Below are positions 24,190 through 33,223 of a stretch of 64,000 nt of DNA, in pieces (the first letter of the stretch is position 1; each line of letters starts with the position of its first letter). Below the pieces are notes generated by a model, which was not told the DNA's origin, did not search any database, and saw nothing but the letters and a program-made list of their open reading frames with translations. Both the position numbers and the translations under genes were made by a program. This DNA comes from Hungatella sp. (GTDB taxonomy: Bacteria; Bacillota; Clostridia; Lachnospirales; Lachnospiraceae): positions 124,001-188,000 of the forward strand of contig WASS01000002.1 in assembly GCA_009712635.1 (NCBI GenBank). The letters are read 5' to 3'.

Positions 24190-25680
24190 ATGTTTAAATT
24201 ATATAATGAAATATCAAGAACCTTTAACGAATATCTGCTGATCCCTAATTTATCCACGCCCCTGTGCATGCCTGAAAAAATTGATCTGACCACTCCTATT
24301 ACAAGATTTAGAGCAGGGGAAGCACACGTAAGGCTAAACATTCCGTTTGTATCCGCGATTATGCAGGCTGTGTCGGATAACAAACTTGCCATTTCATTGG
24401 CCCGATGCGGGGGGCTGTCATTTATATATGGGGCCCAGATGATTGATTCCCAGGCTGAAATGATACGGAAAGTCAAAAAGTTCAAGTCCGGCTTTGTTGT
24501 ATGCGATTCCTACCTTTCGCCGGAACACACTTTGAATGAGATACTGAGGCTGAAGGAGGATACCGGGCATACTACCATAGCGGTCACCTCTAACGGAAAA
24601 TCGGACGGTATTCTTACAGGACTTATTACAAGCAGAGATTATAGAATAAGCAGGGATCCCCTGGATAAAAAAGTCTGTGATATAATGACTCCTTTTGAAG
24701 CACTTATTACAGGGAGGGATGGGATTTCCCTGAATGAAGCCAATGACCTGATCTGGGCAAATAAATTAAATTGTCTTCCTATCATCAACGAAAAACAGCA
24801 GCTGGTCCATATGGTGTTCCGTAAGGATTACGAAGCTCATAAAGAGAATCCTTTTGAGCTTCTCGATGAGAAGAAGAGCCTTCTTGTAGGTGCCGGAATT
24901 AATACTTACGATTATCATGACCGGGTTCCGGCATTGCTGGAAGCAGGCGCTGACATCTTATGTCTGGATTCTTCCGATGGTTATTCCACCTGGCAATATG
25001 ACGCCATTACCTACATAAAGTCAAATTTTCCCAAGGCATATATCGGTGCCGGCAACGTGGTTGATGCAGAAGGCTTCCGTTATCTGGCGGATGCAGGGGC
25101 AGATTTTGTAAAGGTCGGAATTGGCGGCGGGTCTATTTGTATTACACGTGAGCAGAAGGGGATTGGCAGAGGTCAGGCGACTGCCATACTGGAAGTTGCT
25201 TCTGCCAGGGACAAATATATGGAGGAGACCGGTATCTACATTCCCATTTGTTCCGACGGAGGAATTGTGTATGACAATCACATTGCCATAGCCCTGGCCA
25301 TGGGAGCAGATTTTGTAATGATGGGAAGATACTTTGCAAGGTTTGACGAAAGCCCGGGAAAGAAGCTGAAAAGAGGCAATGAATATGTAAAGGAGTATTG
25401 GGGAGAAGGGTCAGACCGGGCAAAGAACTGGCAGCGCTACAGCATGTCAGACAACAAAGATACTCATTTTGAAGAAGGTGTTGACAGTTATGTTCCTTAT
25501 GCAGGTGCATTAAAGGATAATTTATCAGTAACGATCAGTAAGATAAAGTCCACAATGTCCAGCTGCGGGGCGGCTTCCATCGAGGAATTTCAGAAAAAAG
25601 CAAGGATCACTCTTGTTTCTCCCATGAGTATTCGGGAAGGCGGAGCCCATGATATCATACTGAAAAATAAAGATTACTAA
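24190..25680 (+). CDS. guaB: IMP dehydrogenase family protein
   Basis: A 496-residue IMPDH/GMP-reductase-fold enzyme. The catalytic loop [17 protein letters not shown] carries the nucleophile Cys317, preceded by [14 protein letters not shown] and followed by [30 protein letters not shown]-domain pair occupies about residues 90-215 ([19 protein letters not shown]). IMPDH makes XMP, the committed step to GMP. The flap side ([14 protein letters not shown]) differs from the usual GSLLAGT-type sequence, as in a clostridial variant. It is last in the Crp/Fnr-controlled operon and followed by a strong terminator. Whether it is the only guaB is unknown. Confidence 0.85.
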   Translation: MFKLYNEISRTFNEYLLIPNLSTPLCMPEKIDLTTPITRFRAGEAHVRLNIPFVSAIMQAVSDNKLAISLARCGGLSFIYGAQMIDSQAEMIRKVKKFKSGFVVCDSYLSPEHTLNEILRLKEDTGHTTIAVTSNGKSDGILTGLITSRDYRISRDPLDKKVCDIMTPFEALITGRDGISLNEANDLIWANKLNCLPIINEKQQLVHMVFRKDYEAHKENPFELLDEKKSLLVGAGINTYDYHDRVPALLEAGADILCLDSSDGYSTWQYDAITYIKSNFPKAYIGAGNVVDAEGFRYLADAGADFVKVGIGGGSICITREQKGIGRGQATAILEVASARDKYMEETGIYIPICSDGGIVYDNHIAIALAMGADFVMMGRYFARFDESPGKKLKRGNEYVKEYWGEGSDRAKNWQRYSMSDNKDTHFEEGVDSYVPYAGALKDNLSVTISKIKSTMSSCGAASIEEFQKKARITLVSPMSIREGGAHDIILKNKDY

Positions 25681-25708
25681 ACAAGCAGACAATCATGTTA
25701 ATACAACA

Positions 25709-25762
25709 GGGGAGTGTTGCTCAACTAAGAAAAAGTTAGTTGAGCAGCAGCTCCCTTTTTTC
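25709..25762 (+). terminator. Terminator of the U32-guaB operon
   Basis: GGGGAG/CTCCC outer and GTTGCTCAACT/AGTTGAGCAGC inner pairing form a long stem followed by TTTTTT. Confidence 0.9.
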
Positions 25763-25844
25763 CTTATTAGTTTTGCAACACGCCCTTTTCGAATGCTGTT
25801 TAAAATGGTATACTAACACTATCTTTTTGACGGAGGTGAATGCG

Positions 25845-26600
25845 ATGAAAAAAATGATATCATGGAATGTGAATGGACTTCGTGCCTGTGTGGAGAAAGG
25901 CTTTCTGGATTATTTTAATGAGGTAGATGCGGACGTGTTCTGTATTCAGGAAAGCAAGCTGCAGGAAGGACAGATTGACCTTTCTCTTCCAGGCTATTAT
26001 CAATATTGGAATTACGCACAAAAGAAAGGATATTCAGGTACTGCCCTGTTTACCAGGGAGGAGCCATTATCAGTTACTTATGGGATGGGAATAGAAGAAC
26101 ATGATAAAGAGGGACGGATTATTACAGCTGAGTTTCCGGACTATTATGTGGTAACCTGCTATACTCCAAATTCCCAGAATGAACTGGCGCGCCTTCCCTA
26201 CCGTTTGACCTGGGAAGAGGCATTTCTGGCCTATCTAAAAGGGCTGGAGGAGAATAAGCCTGTTATTTTCTGCGGAGACTTAAATGTAGCTCACAAGGAA
26301 ATTGACTTGAAAAATCCAAAATCCAACCGAAAAAATGCAGGGTTTACCGATGAGGAGAGGGAAAAGTTTACCATCCTTGTAGAGAATGGCTTTATAGATA
26401 CCTACCGGTATTTCTATCCGCAGCAGGAAGAGATGTACTCCTGGTGGTCCTACCGCTTTAAGGCGAGGGAGAAGAATGCAGGTTGGCGTATTGATTATTT
26501 CTGTGTATCACAAAGTCTGGAGGACAGGCTGGTAAGTGCAGATATTCATACCCAGGTGACAGGCTCTGACCACTGTCCGGTGGAACTTGTAATTAAATAA
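25845..26600 (+). CDS. xth: Exodeoxyribonuclease III / AP endonuclease
   Basis: A 251-residue EEP-fold nuclease of base excision repair that cuts DNA at abasic sites. It opens [16 protein letters not shown] (Asn metal site), with CIQESKLQ (catalytic Glu), [21 protein letters not shown] (Asp/Asn), the Trp-containing YSWWSYRF and the final [11 protein letters not shown] (Asp-His). The ATG at 25845 has CGGAGG upstream; the open frame extends 5' through the previous terminator and is not used. A TATACT at 25808 is the probable -10. Confidence 0.95.
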   Translation: MKKMISWNVNGLRACVEKGFLDYFNEVDADVFCIQESKLQEGQIDLSLPGYYQYWNYAQKKGYSGTALFTREEPLSVTYGMGIEEHDKEGRIITAEFPDYYVVTCYTPNSQNELARLPYRLTWEEAFLAYLKGLEENKPVIFCGDLNVAHKEIDLKNPKSNRKNAGFTDEEREKFTILVENGFIDTYRYFYPQQEEMYSWWSYRFKAREKNAGWRIDYFCVSQSLEDRLVSADIHTQVTGSDHCPVELVIK

Positions 26601-26642
26601 TAACGGATCAGACAGAGTATTACACAGGAGAATAATAAAAAC

Positions 26643-28457
26643 ATGAATTTATTAACGATTGAACATTTAACAAAATCATATACAGAACGGCTTCTTTTTG
26701 ATGATACCAGCTTCAGCATAAATGAAGGGGAAAAGATCGGTTTGATTGGTATTAATGGCACAGGAAAGTCCACACTTTTACGTATTGTGGCAGGGCTTGA
26801 AGAACCAGATGAGGGAACCGTGGCAAAGGGAAGAAACTTGGATATCCGTTTTCTTTCCCAGAATCCCAGATTCGAGGCAGGAGAAACCATTCTGGAAAGC
26901 ATTATCCGGGAGAATGAGGGCCATGAACATGTATGGGATTTAGAAAGTCAGGCAAAGAACATGCTGACCAGACTTGGCTTTACGGAATTTGATACCAAAG
27001 TGGACACCTTATCCGGCGGACAGAGGAAAAGGGTTGCGCTTGTAAGTGTTCTTCTTTCTACTGCAGATTTACTGGTTCTGGATGAGCCTACCAACCACTT
27101 AGACAGCAGTATGGCGGACTGGCTGGAGGACTATCTGCGCCGGTTTAAAGGTGCTCTTTTGATGGTTACCCATGACAGGTATTTTTTAGACAGTGTAACA
27201 AACCGGATTGTGGAGCTTGATAAGGGTAAGCTTTACAGCTATCAGGAGAACTATGAAGGCTATTTAAAACTAAAGGCGGACCGGCTGGATATGGAGCAGG
27301 CTACTGAACGGAAACGCCAGTCAATCCTCCGTATCGAGCTGCAGTGGATGCAAAGAGGGGCAAGGGCGCGTTCCACCAAGCAGAAGGCTCATATTGAACG
27401 ATACGAGACGCTTCGTGACCAGAAGGCACCGGAGTTTGATAAAAACGTAGAGCTGGATTCCATTGAGAGCCGCCTTGGACGTACCACCGTGGAGCTGGAG
27501 GGCATTTCAAAGGCTTTTGGTGATAAGGTTCTGATGAAAGATTTTAACTATATATTCCTGAAAAATGACCGCATTGGAATTATTGGTCCCAATGGGTCCG
27601 GCAAGTCCACACTTATGAAAATCATTGTGGGATGGCTTCAGCCGGATGAGGGAACCTTAACGGTGGGACAGACTGTAAAGATGGGTTATTTCTCCCAGGA
27701 GAGCGAAGATATGGACGGCAGCTTAAAGGTTATCGATTATATCCGGAGTGCGGCTGAGTATGTGAAAACAAAAGACGGAAGCGTCAGTGCCTCCCAGATG
27801 CTGGAACGGTTTTTATTTCCGCCAAGTGTTCAGTATACGACTGTTGAAAAGCTTTCCGGAGGGGAAAAACGGCGGCTGTATCTGCTTCGCATCCTGATGG
27901 AGGCACCCAATGTCCTCCTTCTTGACGAGCCTACCAATGATCTGGATATTCAGACACTAACCATCCTTGAGGATTACTTAGACAGTTTTCCAGGCATTGT
28001 CATAACCGTATCTCATGACCGTTATTTTCTGGACCGGGTGGTGCGCAGAATATTCGCATTTGAAGGACAGGGAAAGGTCACTCAATACGAGGGAGGATTT
28101 ACGGATTATCAGGCGGCTTTCGCTGCAAAATATCCGGATGGGCTTCCTGGGGAAACAGCTGGAACTTACAAAAAGGAAGATGCAGGAGAGAAGAAGGGGA
28201 AGGAAAAACCCAAATTAGAGCGGAAGCTTAAGTTTTCCTATAAAGAACAGCGGGAATGGGAAACCATTGAAGATGATATTGCCGGTTTGGAAGAAGCTGT
28301 CGAGGTTCTGGATAAAAAGATTGAAGAGGCTGCCAGTGACTATGGCAAATTGAATCAGCTGATGGAAGAAAAGGCAGAAAAAGAAGGATTATTAGAGGAG
28401 AAGATGGAACGCTGGATGTATTTAAACGATCTGGCAGAACAGATTCAGAACCAGTAA
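26643..28457 (+). CDS. ABC-F family ATPase, Uup-like
   Basis: A 604-residue soluble protein with two intact ABC domains: GINGTGKST, LSGGQRKRVALV, LVLDEPTNHLD and THDRYFLD in the first; GPNGSGKST, LSGGEKRRLYLL, LLLDEPTNDLD and SHDRYFLDR in the second. A linker rich in Arg/Lys (MQRGARARSTKQKAH) joins them, and the last 90 residues are a charged coiled coil, as in Uup, which binds DNA and ribosomes. It likely acts on ribosomes. It lies 42 nt after the exonuclease gene and 27 nt before the GH13-like gene. Confidence 0.92.
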   Translation: MNLLTIEHLTKSYTERLLFDDTSFSINEGEKIGLIGINGTGKSTLLRIVAGLEEPDEGTVAKGRNLDIRFLSQNPRFEAGETILESIIRENEGHEHVWDLESQAKNMLTRLGFTEFDTKVDTLSGGQRKRVALVSVLLSTADLLVLDEPTNHLDSSMADWLEDYLRRFKGALLMVTHDRYFLDSVTNRIVELDKGKLYSYQENYEGYLKLKADRLDMEQATERKRQSILRIELQWMQRGARARSTKQKAHIERYETLRDQKAPEFDKNVELDSIESRLGRTTVELEGISKAFGDKVLMKDFNYIFLKNDRIGIIGPNGSGKSTLMKIIVGWLQPDEGTLTVGQTVKMGYFSQESEDMDGSLKVIDYIRSAAEYVKTKDGSVSASQMLERFLFPPSVQYTTVEKLSGGEKRRLYLLRILMEAPNVLLLDEPTNDLDIQTLTILEDYLDSFPGIVITVSHDRYFLDRVVRRIFAFEGQGKVTQYEGGFTDYQAAFAAKYPDGLPGETAGTYKKEDAGEKKGKEKPKLERKLKFSYKEQREWETIEDDIAGLEEAVEVLDKKIEEAASDYGKLNQLMEEKAEKEGLLEEKMERWMYLNDLAEQIQNQ

Positions 28458-28484
28458 CAGGACTTGTCACAGAGGAGAAGAGGG

Positions 28485-30332
28485 ATGAAACAGTATAGGA
28501 TCGCCAAGAGAGAAACAGGATATTATCCCATGGGAATGACTAAGACTGGGGAGGGGGTTCATTTCAGCGTTGCGGCTCAGGGAAAGGAATTAAAACTACT
28601 TTTCTTTCGCAGCGATGAAAAGGAGCCCGTCTGCACCTTTTCCTTTCCGGAAAAAGAGAAGCGTGGAGAGGTTTTTTCTGTTACAATTCTTGGAGATGAC
28701 TTTACCGGGATTTCCTATTGCTATGAAATTGATGGGAAACGGTTCTCTGATCCGTATGGGAGATCTTTTACAGATAAGGATCGCTGGGGAGATTTAGAGA
28801 GAGCAGCTGTATCATCTAAAAGTCCCTTTACGTTTGAAGCTTTTGACTGGGGGGAGGAGAAGCGTCCGCTGATTCCATATGAGGATTCTGTGGTCTACCG
28901 GATTCACGTCCGGGGATTTACCATGCATTCTTCTTCCGGAACCAGAAATAAAGGAACCTTTCGGGCAATAGAGGAAAAAATCCCCTACTTAAAAGAACTG
29001 GGAATTACAACCGTCGAGCTGATGCCGGTTTATGAATTTCAGGAAGTGGTTCTTCCAGAGATTGTGCAGGGAAATCCCTATGGTGTGGATAAACCTACGG
29101 GAAAAATAAATTATTGGGGATATACCTCGGGATTCTATTTCGCTCCCAAGGCATCCTATGTCTCGGAAAATAAGGAAACGCCGGCTTTGGAATTAAAAAA
29201 TCTGGTTAAGGCTCTTCATAAAGAAGGGATAGAACTTATAGCAGAATTGTATTTTTCAGGAAAGGAGTCTCCAACCTTTGTTCTTGATGCGGTACGGTTC
29301 TGGGCAGAAGAATTTCATTTGGATGGAATTCATCTGGTGGGGTTCCCGCCTCTTGATTTACTCGGACGTGACCCCTATTTAAAAGGGTTAAAGCTATGGG
29401 CTGATTCCTGGGGTGACATTCCAGAAAAAGGATTTAAATATCAGGCAGAATATAATGACAGCTTTCAGACGGATATGAGAAGAGTACTGAAAGGGGACGA
29501 GGAGCAGATGAAAAATCTGGTCTTCCGGACCAGAAACAATCCGTCCGACCGGGGCATGATTCAATATATGGCAAATACCAATGGGTTTACCATGATGGAT
29601 ATGGTTTCCTACGATACAAAGCATAATGAAGCCAATGGAGAATCCAATCTGGATGGCAATCCCTATAATTACTCGTGGAATTGCGGGACAGAAGGACCAA
29701 CGAGAAAGAAAAAAGTGGTGGAGCTTAGAAAGAAACAGCTGCGCAACGCTTTTTTACTGCTGCTCTTAAGTCAGGGTACACCTCTTTTTATGGCGGGGGA
29801 TGAATTTGGCAATACCCAGTCGGGCAATAACAATGCTTATTGCCAGGATAATGATATCTCCTGGTTAAACTGGAACCTCTTAAAAACAAACAGGGATCTT
29901 TTTGAATTTGTGAAAGCAGTCATCGCTTTTAGAAAGGCCCATCCGGTATTTCACAGAAGAGAAGAAGCGAAGAACATGGATTATCTTGCCTGCGGAGTCC
30001 CTGATGTTTCTTATCATGGGGTGAAACCATGGTATCCGGAATATGAGAATTTCAGACGTCAGCTGGGAATCCTTTACTGGGGAGATTATGCCAGAAAAGC
30101 AGATGGTACGGCAGATAACCATTTTTATATTGCATATAACATGCACTGGGAACCCCATACGTTTGATCTTCCAAACCTTCCGAAAAAACATCAGTGGCAT
30201 GTGGTATTTCATACAGATAAGCAGGAAGAGAACGGGAAATATGAGGAAGGAAAAGAGCCGGTACTGGAAGGAAAGAGTTTTCCTGTTCCTCCCAGAACCA
30301 TTGTAGTATTTATAGGAAAGAAGGATGATTGA
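28485..30332 (+). CDS. GH13 isoamylase/GlgX-like protein lacking catalytic residues
   Basis: A 615-residue protein with the full glycogen-debranching layout: an N-terminal beta domain (GEGVHFSVAAQG), a GH13 barrel and a C-terminal beta domain. Many GlgX landmarks remain (YRIHVRGFTMHSS, NYWGYTSGFYFAPKASY, VSYDTKHNEANGE, YSWNCGTEGPT, AGDEFGNTQSGNNNAYCQDND). Yet the three catalytic carboxylates are gone: the nucleophile Asp position reads Val285 in DGIHLVGF, the acid/base Glu is Asp307 in LWADSWG, and the His-Asp of region IV is Thr365-Asn366 in NTNGFT. It is probably a glycan-binding or regulatory protein rather than an enzyme. Its 3' end overlaps the convergent gene by 23 nt. Confidence 0.85.
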   Translation: MKQYRIAKRETGYYPMGMTKTGEGVHFSVAAQGKELKLLFFRSDEKEPVCTFSFPEKEKRGEVFSVTILGDDFTGISYCYEIDGKRFSDPYGRSFTDKDRWGDLERAAVSSKSPFTFEAFDWGEEKRPLIPYEDSVVYRIHVRGFTMHSSSGTRNKGTFRAIEEKIPYLKELGITTVELMPVYEFQEVVLPEIVQGNPYGVDKPTGKINYWGYTSGFYFAPKASYVSENKETPALELKNLVKALHKEGIELIAELYFSGKESPTFVLDAVRFWAEEFHLDGIHLVGFPPLDLLGRDPYLKGLKLWADSWGDIPEKGFKYQAEYNDSFQTDMRRVLKGDEEQMKNLVFRTRNNPSDRGMIQYMANTNGFTMMDMVSYDTKHNEANGESNLDGNPYNYSWNCGTEGPTRKKKVVELRKKQLRNAFLLLLLSQGTPLFMAGDEFGNTQSGNNNAYCQDNDISWLNWNLLKTNRDLFEFVKAVIAFRKAHPVFHRREEAKNMDYLACGVPDVSYHGVKPWYPEYENFRRQLGILYWGDYARKADGTADNHFYIAYNMHWEPHTFDLPNLPKKHQWHVVFHTDKQEENGKYEEGKEPVLEGKSFPVPPRTIVVFIGKKDD

Positions 30333-31272
30333 CCGGAAACTCCGGTCTTTCTCCATTTAAGACCCGAACGATGTCCATAGCTGCAAAAAGTTCCATACGG
30401 TCAAGGGCTTCCCTGGTATTGGCTGCGCAATGGGGTGAAACAATGATGTTGTTATATTTAAGCAGCGCACTGTCTGCAGGAAGGGGCTCGGTCTCAAATA
30501 CATCAAGGGCGGCCCCTTTTATTTTTTTGTCTTTTACAGCCTGTATTAAATCGTCTTCCTGTATTAAACCGCCTCTGGAGACATTGATTAAGACGGCGGA
30601 TGGCTTCATCATATCCAGCTGTTCTCTGGCTATCATGTGCCGGTTTTTTTCAGAAAAAGGAACATGGAGTGAAATGAAGTCTGCATTCTGATAGACCTCT
30701 TCCGGAGTGGATACCGGAGTGACGCCAGCGGGAGCATTGTCAGGGGTTAAATGATGATCATAGACGATAACCTTCATATCAAATCCCATAGCAGCTTTTT
30801 TTGCCACCAGCTTTCCAATATTACCAAAGCCAATCAGTCCCAGGGTGAGACCAGACAGTTCCATGTTAAAAACATCCTTCCGGATTGAAAAATCACTATT
30901 CTTTACCGCTTCAGACATGACCTCATGGTTTTTAGCACAGGCAAGCATGAAAAAAATAGTGTGCTCTGCCACCGCATTGGAGTTGGCATTTCCAGAGTTA
31001 GTCACCTGGATTCCCAGTTTTTCTGCATAGACTGTATCAATATAGTCAACCCCGGCACTGAAACTTGAAATTACTTTTAAGTTTTTGCACCGGTCCAGTA
31101 ATGGTTTATCGTACCGGAATCTTCTGGAAGGACCTGTAAGTATGGCGTGACATTGTTCAAAAACAGGGTCATCTGCTGATGTGGGTGCAGATAATATAAG
31201 CTCACAGCCTTTTTTTGTCAGGTAGTCGGTACCTGTATGAGAGATCGTTCTTGGGATCAGCACTTTAAACAT
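30310..31272 (-). CDS. D-isomer-specific 2-hydroxyacid dehydrogenase family protein
   Basis: A 320-residue NAD-dependent oxidoreductase related to phosphoglycerate dehydrogenase. The nucleotide-binding motif is GLIGFGNIGKLVAKKA; catalytic Arg is in NVSRGGLIQ, Glu in DVFETEPLP and His in VSPHCAANTREA. No C-terminal ACT domain, so it is not full-length SerA; glyoxylate, hydroxypyruvate or another 2-keto acid may be the substrate. The ATG at 31272 has AAAGGAA upstream; the frame extends 24 codons further without support. It lies 81 nt after the PadR gene. Confidence 0.87.
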   Translation of the reverse strand: MFKVLIPRTISHTGTDYLTKKGCELILSAPTSADDPVFEQCHAILTGPSRRFRYDKPLLDRCKNLKVISSFSAGVDYIDTVYAEKLGIQVTNSGNANSNAVAEHTIFFMLACAKNHEVMSEAVKNSDFSIRKDVFNMELSGLTLGLIGFGNIGKLVAKKAAMGFDMKVIVYDHHLTPDNAPAGVTPVSTPEEVYQNADFISLHVPFSEKNRHMIAREQLDMMKPSAVLINVSRGGLIQEDDLIQAVKDKKIKGAALDVFETEPLPADSALLKYNNIIVSPHCAANTREALDRMELFAAMDIVRVLNGERPEFPVNHPSFL

Positions 31273-31353
31273 ATTTGATTCCTTTCTGGAGGCATTGCCA
31301 CTAATCTTATCAATGATAGTAACACAGGACTGAAAGGGTTTCAAGCGAATCTG

Positions 31354-31893
31354 TTATAGTCCGGAATCAATGGTTTCCTCACACCAGCGAATGGTGGCCT
31401 CGCAGGATAAAACACCTCTGCGAAGCGTAGCCTTTAAAAAGCGGGATCGTTCTTCAGAAATTTCCTCAATTCCCTGTTCCAGATCGTGCTGCATGTCCAG
31501 GTATTTTTCCAGTTTTTTAACGTGGAGTTGTTTATAATCTTCCAGCATTTTAATAACATGCTCTTTTGGCTGGTTGCTTGAGAATAATAATTTCAGCATA
31601 AATTCAGAGCGCATGGGTTGTATTTCTGAATCTTCCATAAGCCAGGCTTCTAACTCCATCTGACCCTTTGGAGTAATCTGGTACTGTATTTTTTTCTCGC
31701 TTGTTTCGCTTTCTACAATCTCTACCAGTTCATCTATGAGCATTTTTTTCAGTGTTGGGTATATATGCCCAAAGTTTTCGTTCCAAAATCCGGATAGAAC
31801 GGTATCGCAATATTTTTTAATGTCATAGCCAGTGCCCGGTGAGACATTTAAGATTCCTAATATTGCATATAAGGATTTGTTTTTTAACGCCAT
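31354..31893 (-). CDS. PadR family transcription regulator
   Basis: A 179-residue PadR-type repressor. The winged helix covers residues 1-80 (SLYAILGILNVSPGTGYDIKKYCD; NFGHIYPTLKKMLIDELVEIVES), followed by a long helical dimerisation region. It follows the glycosyltransferase gene by 16 nt in one operon, and two perfect palindromes sit in that operon's promoter, so it most likely represses its own expression and that of the glycosyltransferase. The inducer may be a compound the transferase inactivates. The start at 31893 has AAAGG upstream. Confidence 0.88.
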   Translation of the reverse strand: MALKNKSLYAILGILNVSPGTGYDIKKYCDTVLSGFWNENFGHIYPTLKKMLIDELVEIVESETSEKKIQYQITPKGQMELEAWLMEDSEIQPMRSEFMLKLLFSSNQPKEHVIKMLEDYKQLHVKKLEKYLDMQHDLEQGIEEISEERSRFLKATLRRGVLSCEATIRWCEETIDSGL

Positions 31894-31909
31894 TTTAAGT
31901 GCCTTTCTT

Positions 31910-33085
31910 TTATTTGTTAACGTAACTCTCCAGTTTTTCAACTGTAAGTTCCCAATTGGAACAGCTTTTCATTTCATTAGAAATTCTAAGGCAGTTCTCC
32001 TTTATTGTTTCATCTGACAGGAGCTGCTGAATCTGGACTTTTAGTTTTTCTGCTGATAGCTCTTTCATGTTATCTGATAAACCCAGATTCATGGATACAA
32101 GCCTTTTGGCAGTCATATGCTGATCATTGACCAGAGGGAAAGCAAGCATGGGCACACCAAAGTATAATGCCTCATTCACACTGTTAAATCCTGCATGAGT
32201 GATGAATGCATCCGCTTTATCTAAAATCTCAAGCTGGGGAAACACATTTTTAACCAGAAAGTTTTCCGGTACATCACCCAATTGACCAACTTCGCACTTG
32301 GTTCCAATGGACATACACACATAATAGTCTGTATTTTCAAATGCACAAATGCACATCTTATAGAAATCTATAAAATCCGTGTTCAGGCTGCCAAGTGAAA
32401 TATATAACAGTTTTCTATTTCCAATCCCGGATAAGTCTGCAGACTCTGTATTTTTTGCCCGCTCCATAGAAGGTCCGGCAAATAAATACTGGGGTTCGGT
32501 TACTGCATCATCCCCGTTAAATTCCCTGGTGGTATAGACTATATTGTGATCGGCTTTACTAATAAAAACTTCTTCCAGTGTGGGTTCTTCAATTTTATAA
32601 CAAGTACAGATTCTGTTCAATATCTGATAGCAGTAATCCAGCTGCGGATGAGTCCCCGGCACGAGCATACGCGGTGGTACCGGTGCATGGCTCATGGCAA
32701 AAGAAGAATGGGAACAGATAACCGGTGTATGAGTAAGCTGTTTTAAAAAGCATCCGCCGCCAAAGATGGAGTCACAAAAGATGAGGTCATAGGTGCGTTC
32801 TTTTAAAATATCAAGAATCTGAGGCAGCATTACTTCATCGTATAAAAGAATATATTCCATTAGCATGTAAAACGGATGCCGGTCTGTGGGGCGGTAATTT
32901 TTTAAAAAAAGATTCAGGCTGCTTCCAAAGTCAATCCAGTCTGCACCTGATTTAGTTGCCTGCTCCGAAAATTCCACGGAGCAGAAATAATCTACTTTAT
33001 GCCCTTTTTCTGTAAGCTTCTTAACCAGTCCAAGTGTGGGATTGATATGTCCATACAGATTTGCATTTACAAATAAAATATTCAT
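31910..33085 (-). CDS. UDP-glycosyltransferase, macrolide-glycosyltransferase (MGT) type
   Basis: A 391-residue GT-B enzyme of family GT1. It starts MNILFVNANLYGHINPTLGL, with the catalytic His near residue 13, and ends with the sugar-nucleotide donor motif (DAFITHAGFNSVNEALYFGVPMLAFPLVNDQ). Relatives glucosylate macrolides and other hydrophobic compounds for detoxification or synthesis. An AAGGAGG lies before the ATG, adjacent to a PadR-type operator. Control by the downstream padR gene points to inducible self-protection. Confidence 0.88.
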   Translation of the reverse strand: MNILFVNANLYGHINPTLGLVKKLTEKGHKVDYFCSVEFSEQATKSGADWIDFGSSLNLFLKNYRPTDRHPFYMLMEYILLYDEVMLPQILDILKERTYDLIFCDSIFGGGCFLKQLTHTPVICSHSSFAMSHAPVPPRMLVPGTHPQLDYCYQILNRICTCYKIEEPTLEEVFISKADHNIVYTTREFNGDDAVTEPQYLFAGPSMERAKNTESADLSGIGNRKLLYISLGSLNTDFIDFYKMCICAFENTDYYVCMSIGTKCEVGQLGDVPENFLVKNVFPQLEILDKADAFITHAGFNSVNEALYFGVPMLAFPLVNDQHMTAKRLVSMNLGLSDNMKELSAEKLKVQIQQLLSDETIKENCLRISNEMKSCSNWELTVEKLESYVNK

Positions 33086-33097
33086 CCTTTGCCTCCT

Positions 33098-33114
33098 TAT
33101 ATCACTCTGATATA
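33098..33114. promoter_or_regulatory. PadR-type operator 2 (promoter-distal)
   Basis: TATATCACTCTGATATA, a perfect palindrome except the central base, abuts the glycosyltransferase ribosome site. It is the reverse complement of the second palindrome centred 27 bp away. Binding here would block transcription or translation initiation. Confidence 0.7.
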
Positions 33115-33120
33115 GTTTGA

Positions 33121-33149
33121 ATTTTATATCAGAGTGATATAGTTGTCAA
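33121..33149 (-). promoter_or_regulatory. Promoter of the glycosyltransferase-padR operon with embedded operator
   Basis: Minus-strand TTGACA (33149-33144) and TAAAAT (33126-33121) have 17-bp spacing. The spacer is filled by the palindrome TATATCAGAGTGATATA (33125-33141). A repressor bound there would exclude RNA polymerase. Confidence 0.75.
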
Positions 33150-33164
33150 GAAGTTTTTGAGCAG

Positions 33165-33214
33165 TAAAATAAATGCCCGTCTTGTCAGAAAAACCAAGTC
33201 GGGCATTTATTTAT
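33165..33214 (-). terminator. Terminator of the AAA ATPase gene
   Basis: AAATAAATGCCCG pairs with CGGGCATTTATTT (inner CTTG/CAAG); on the minus strand T-rich sequence follows. It separates the ATPase gene from the PadR-controlled operon. Confidence 0.75.
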
Positions 33215-33223
33215 TGCTAATAC

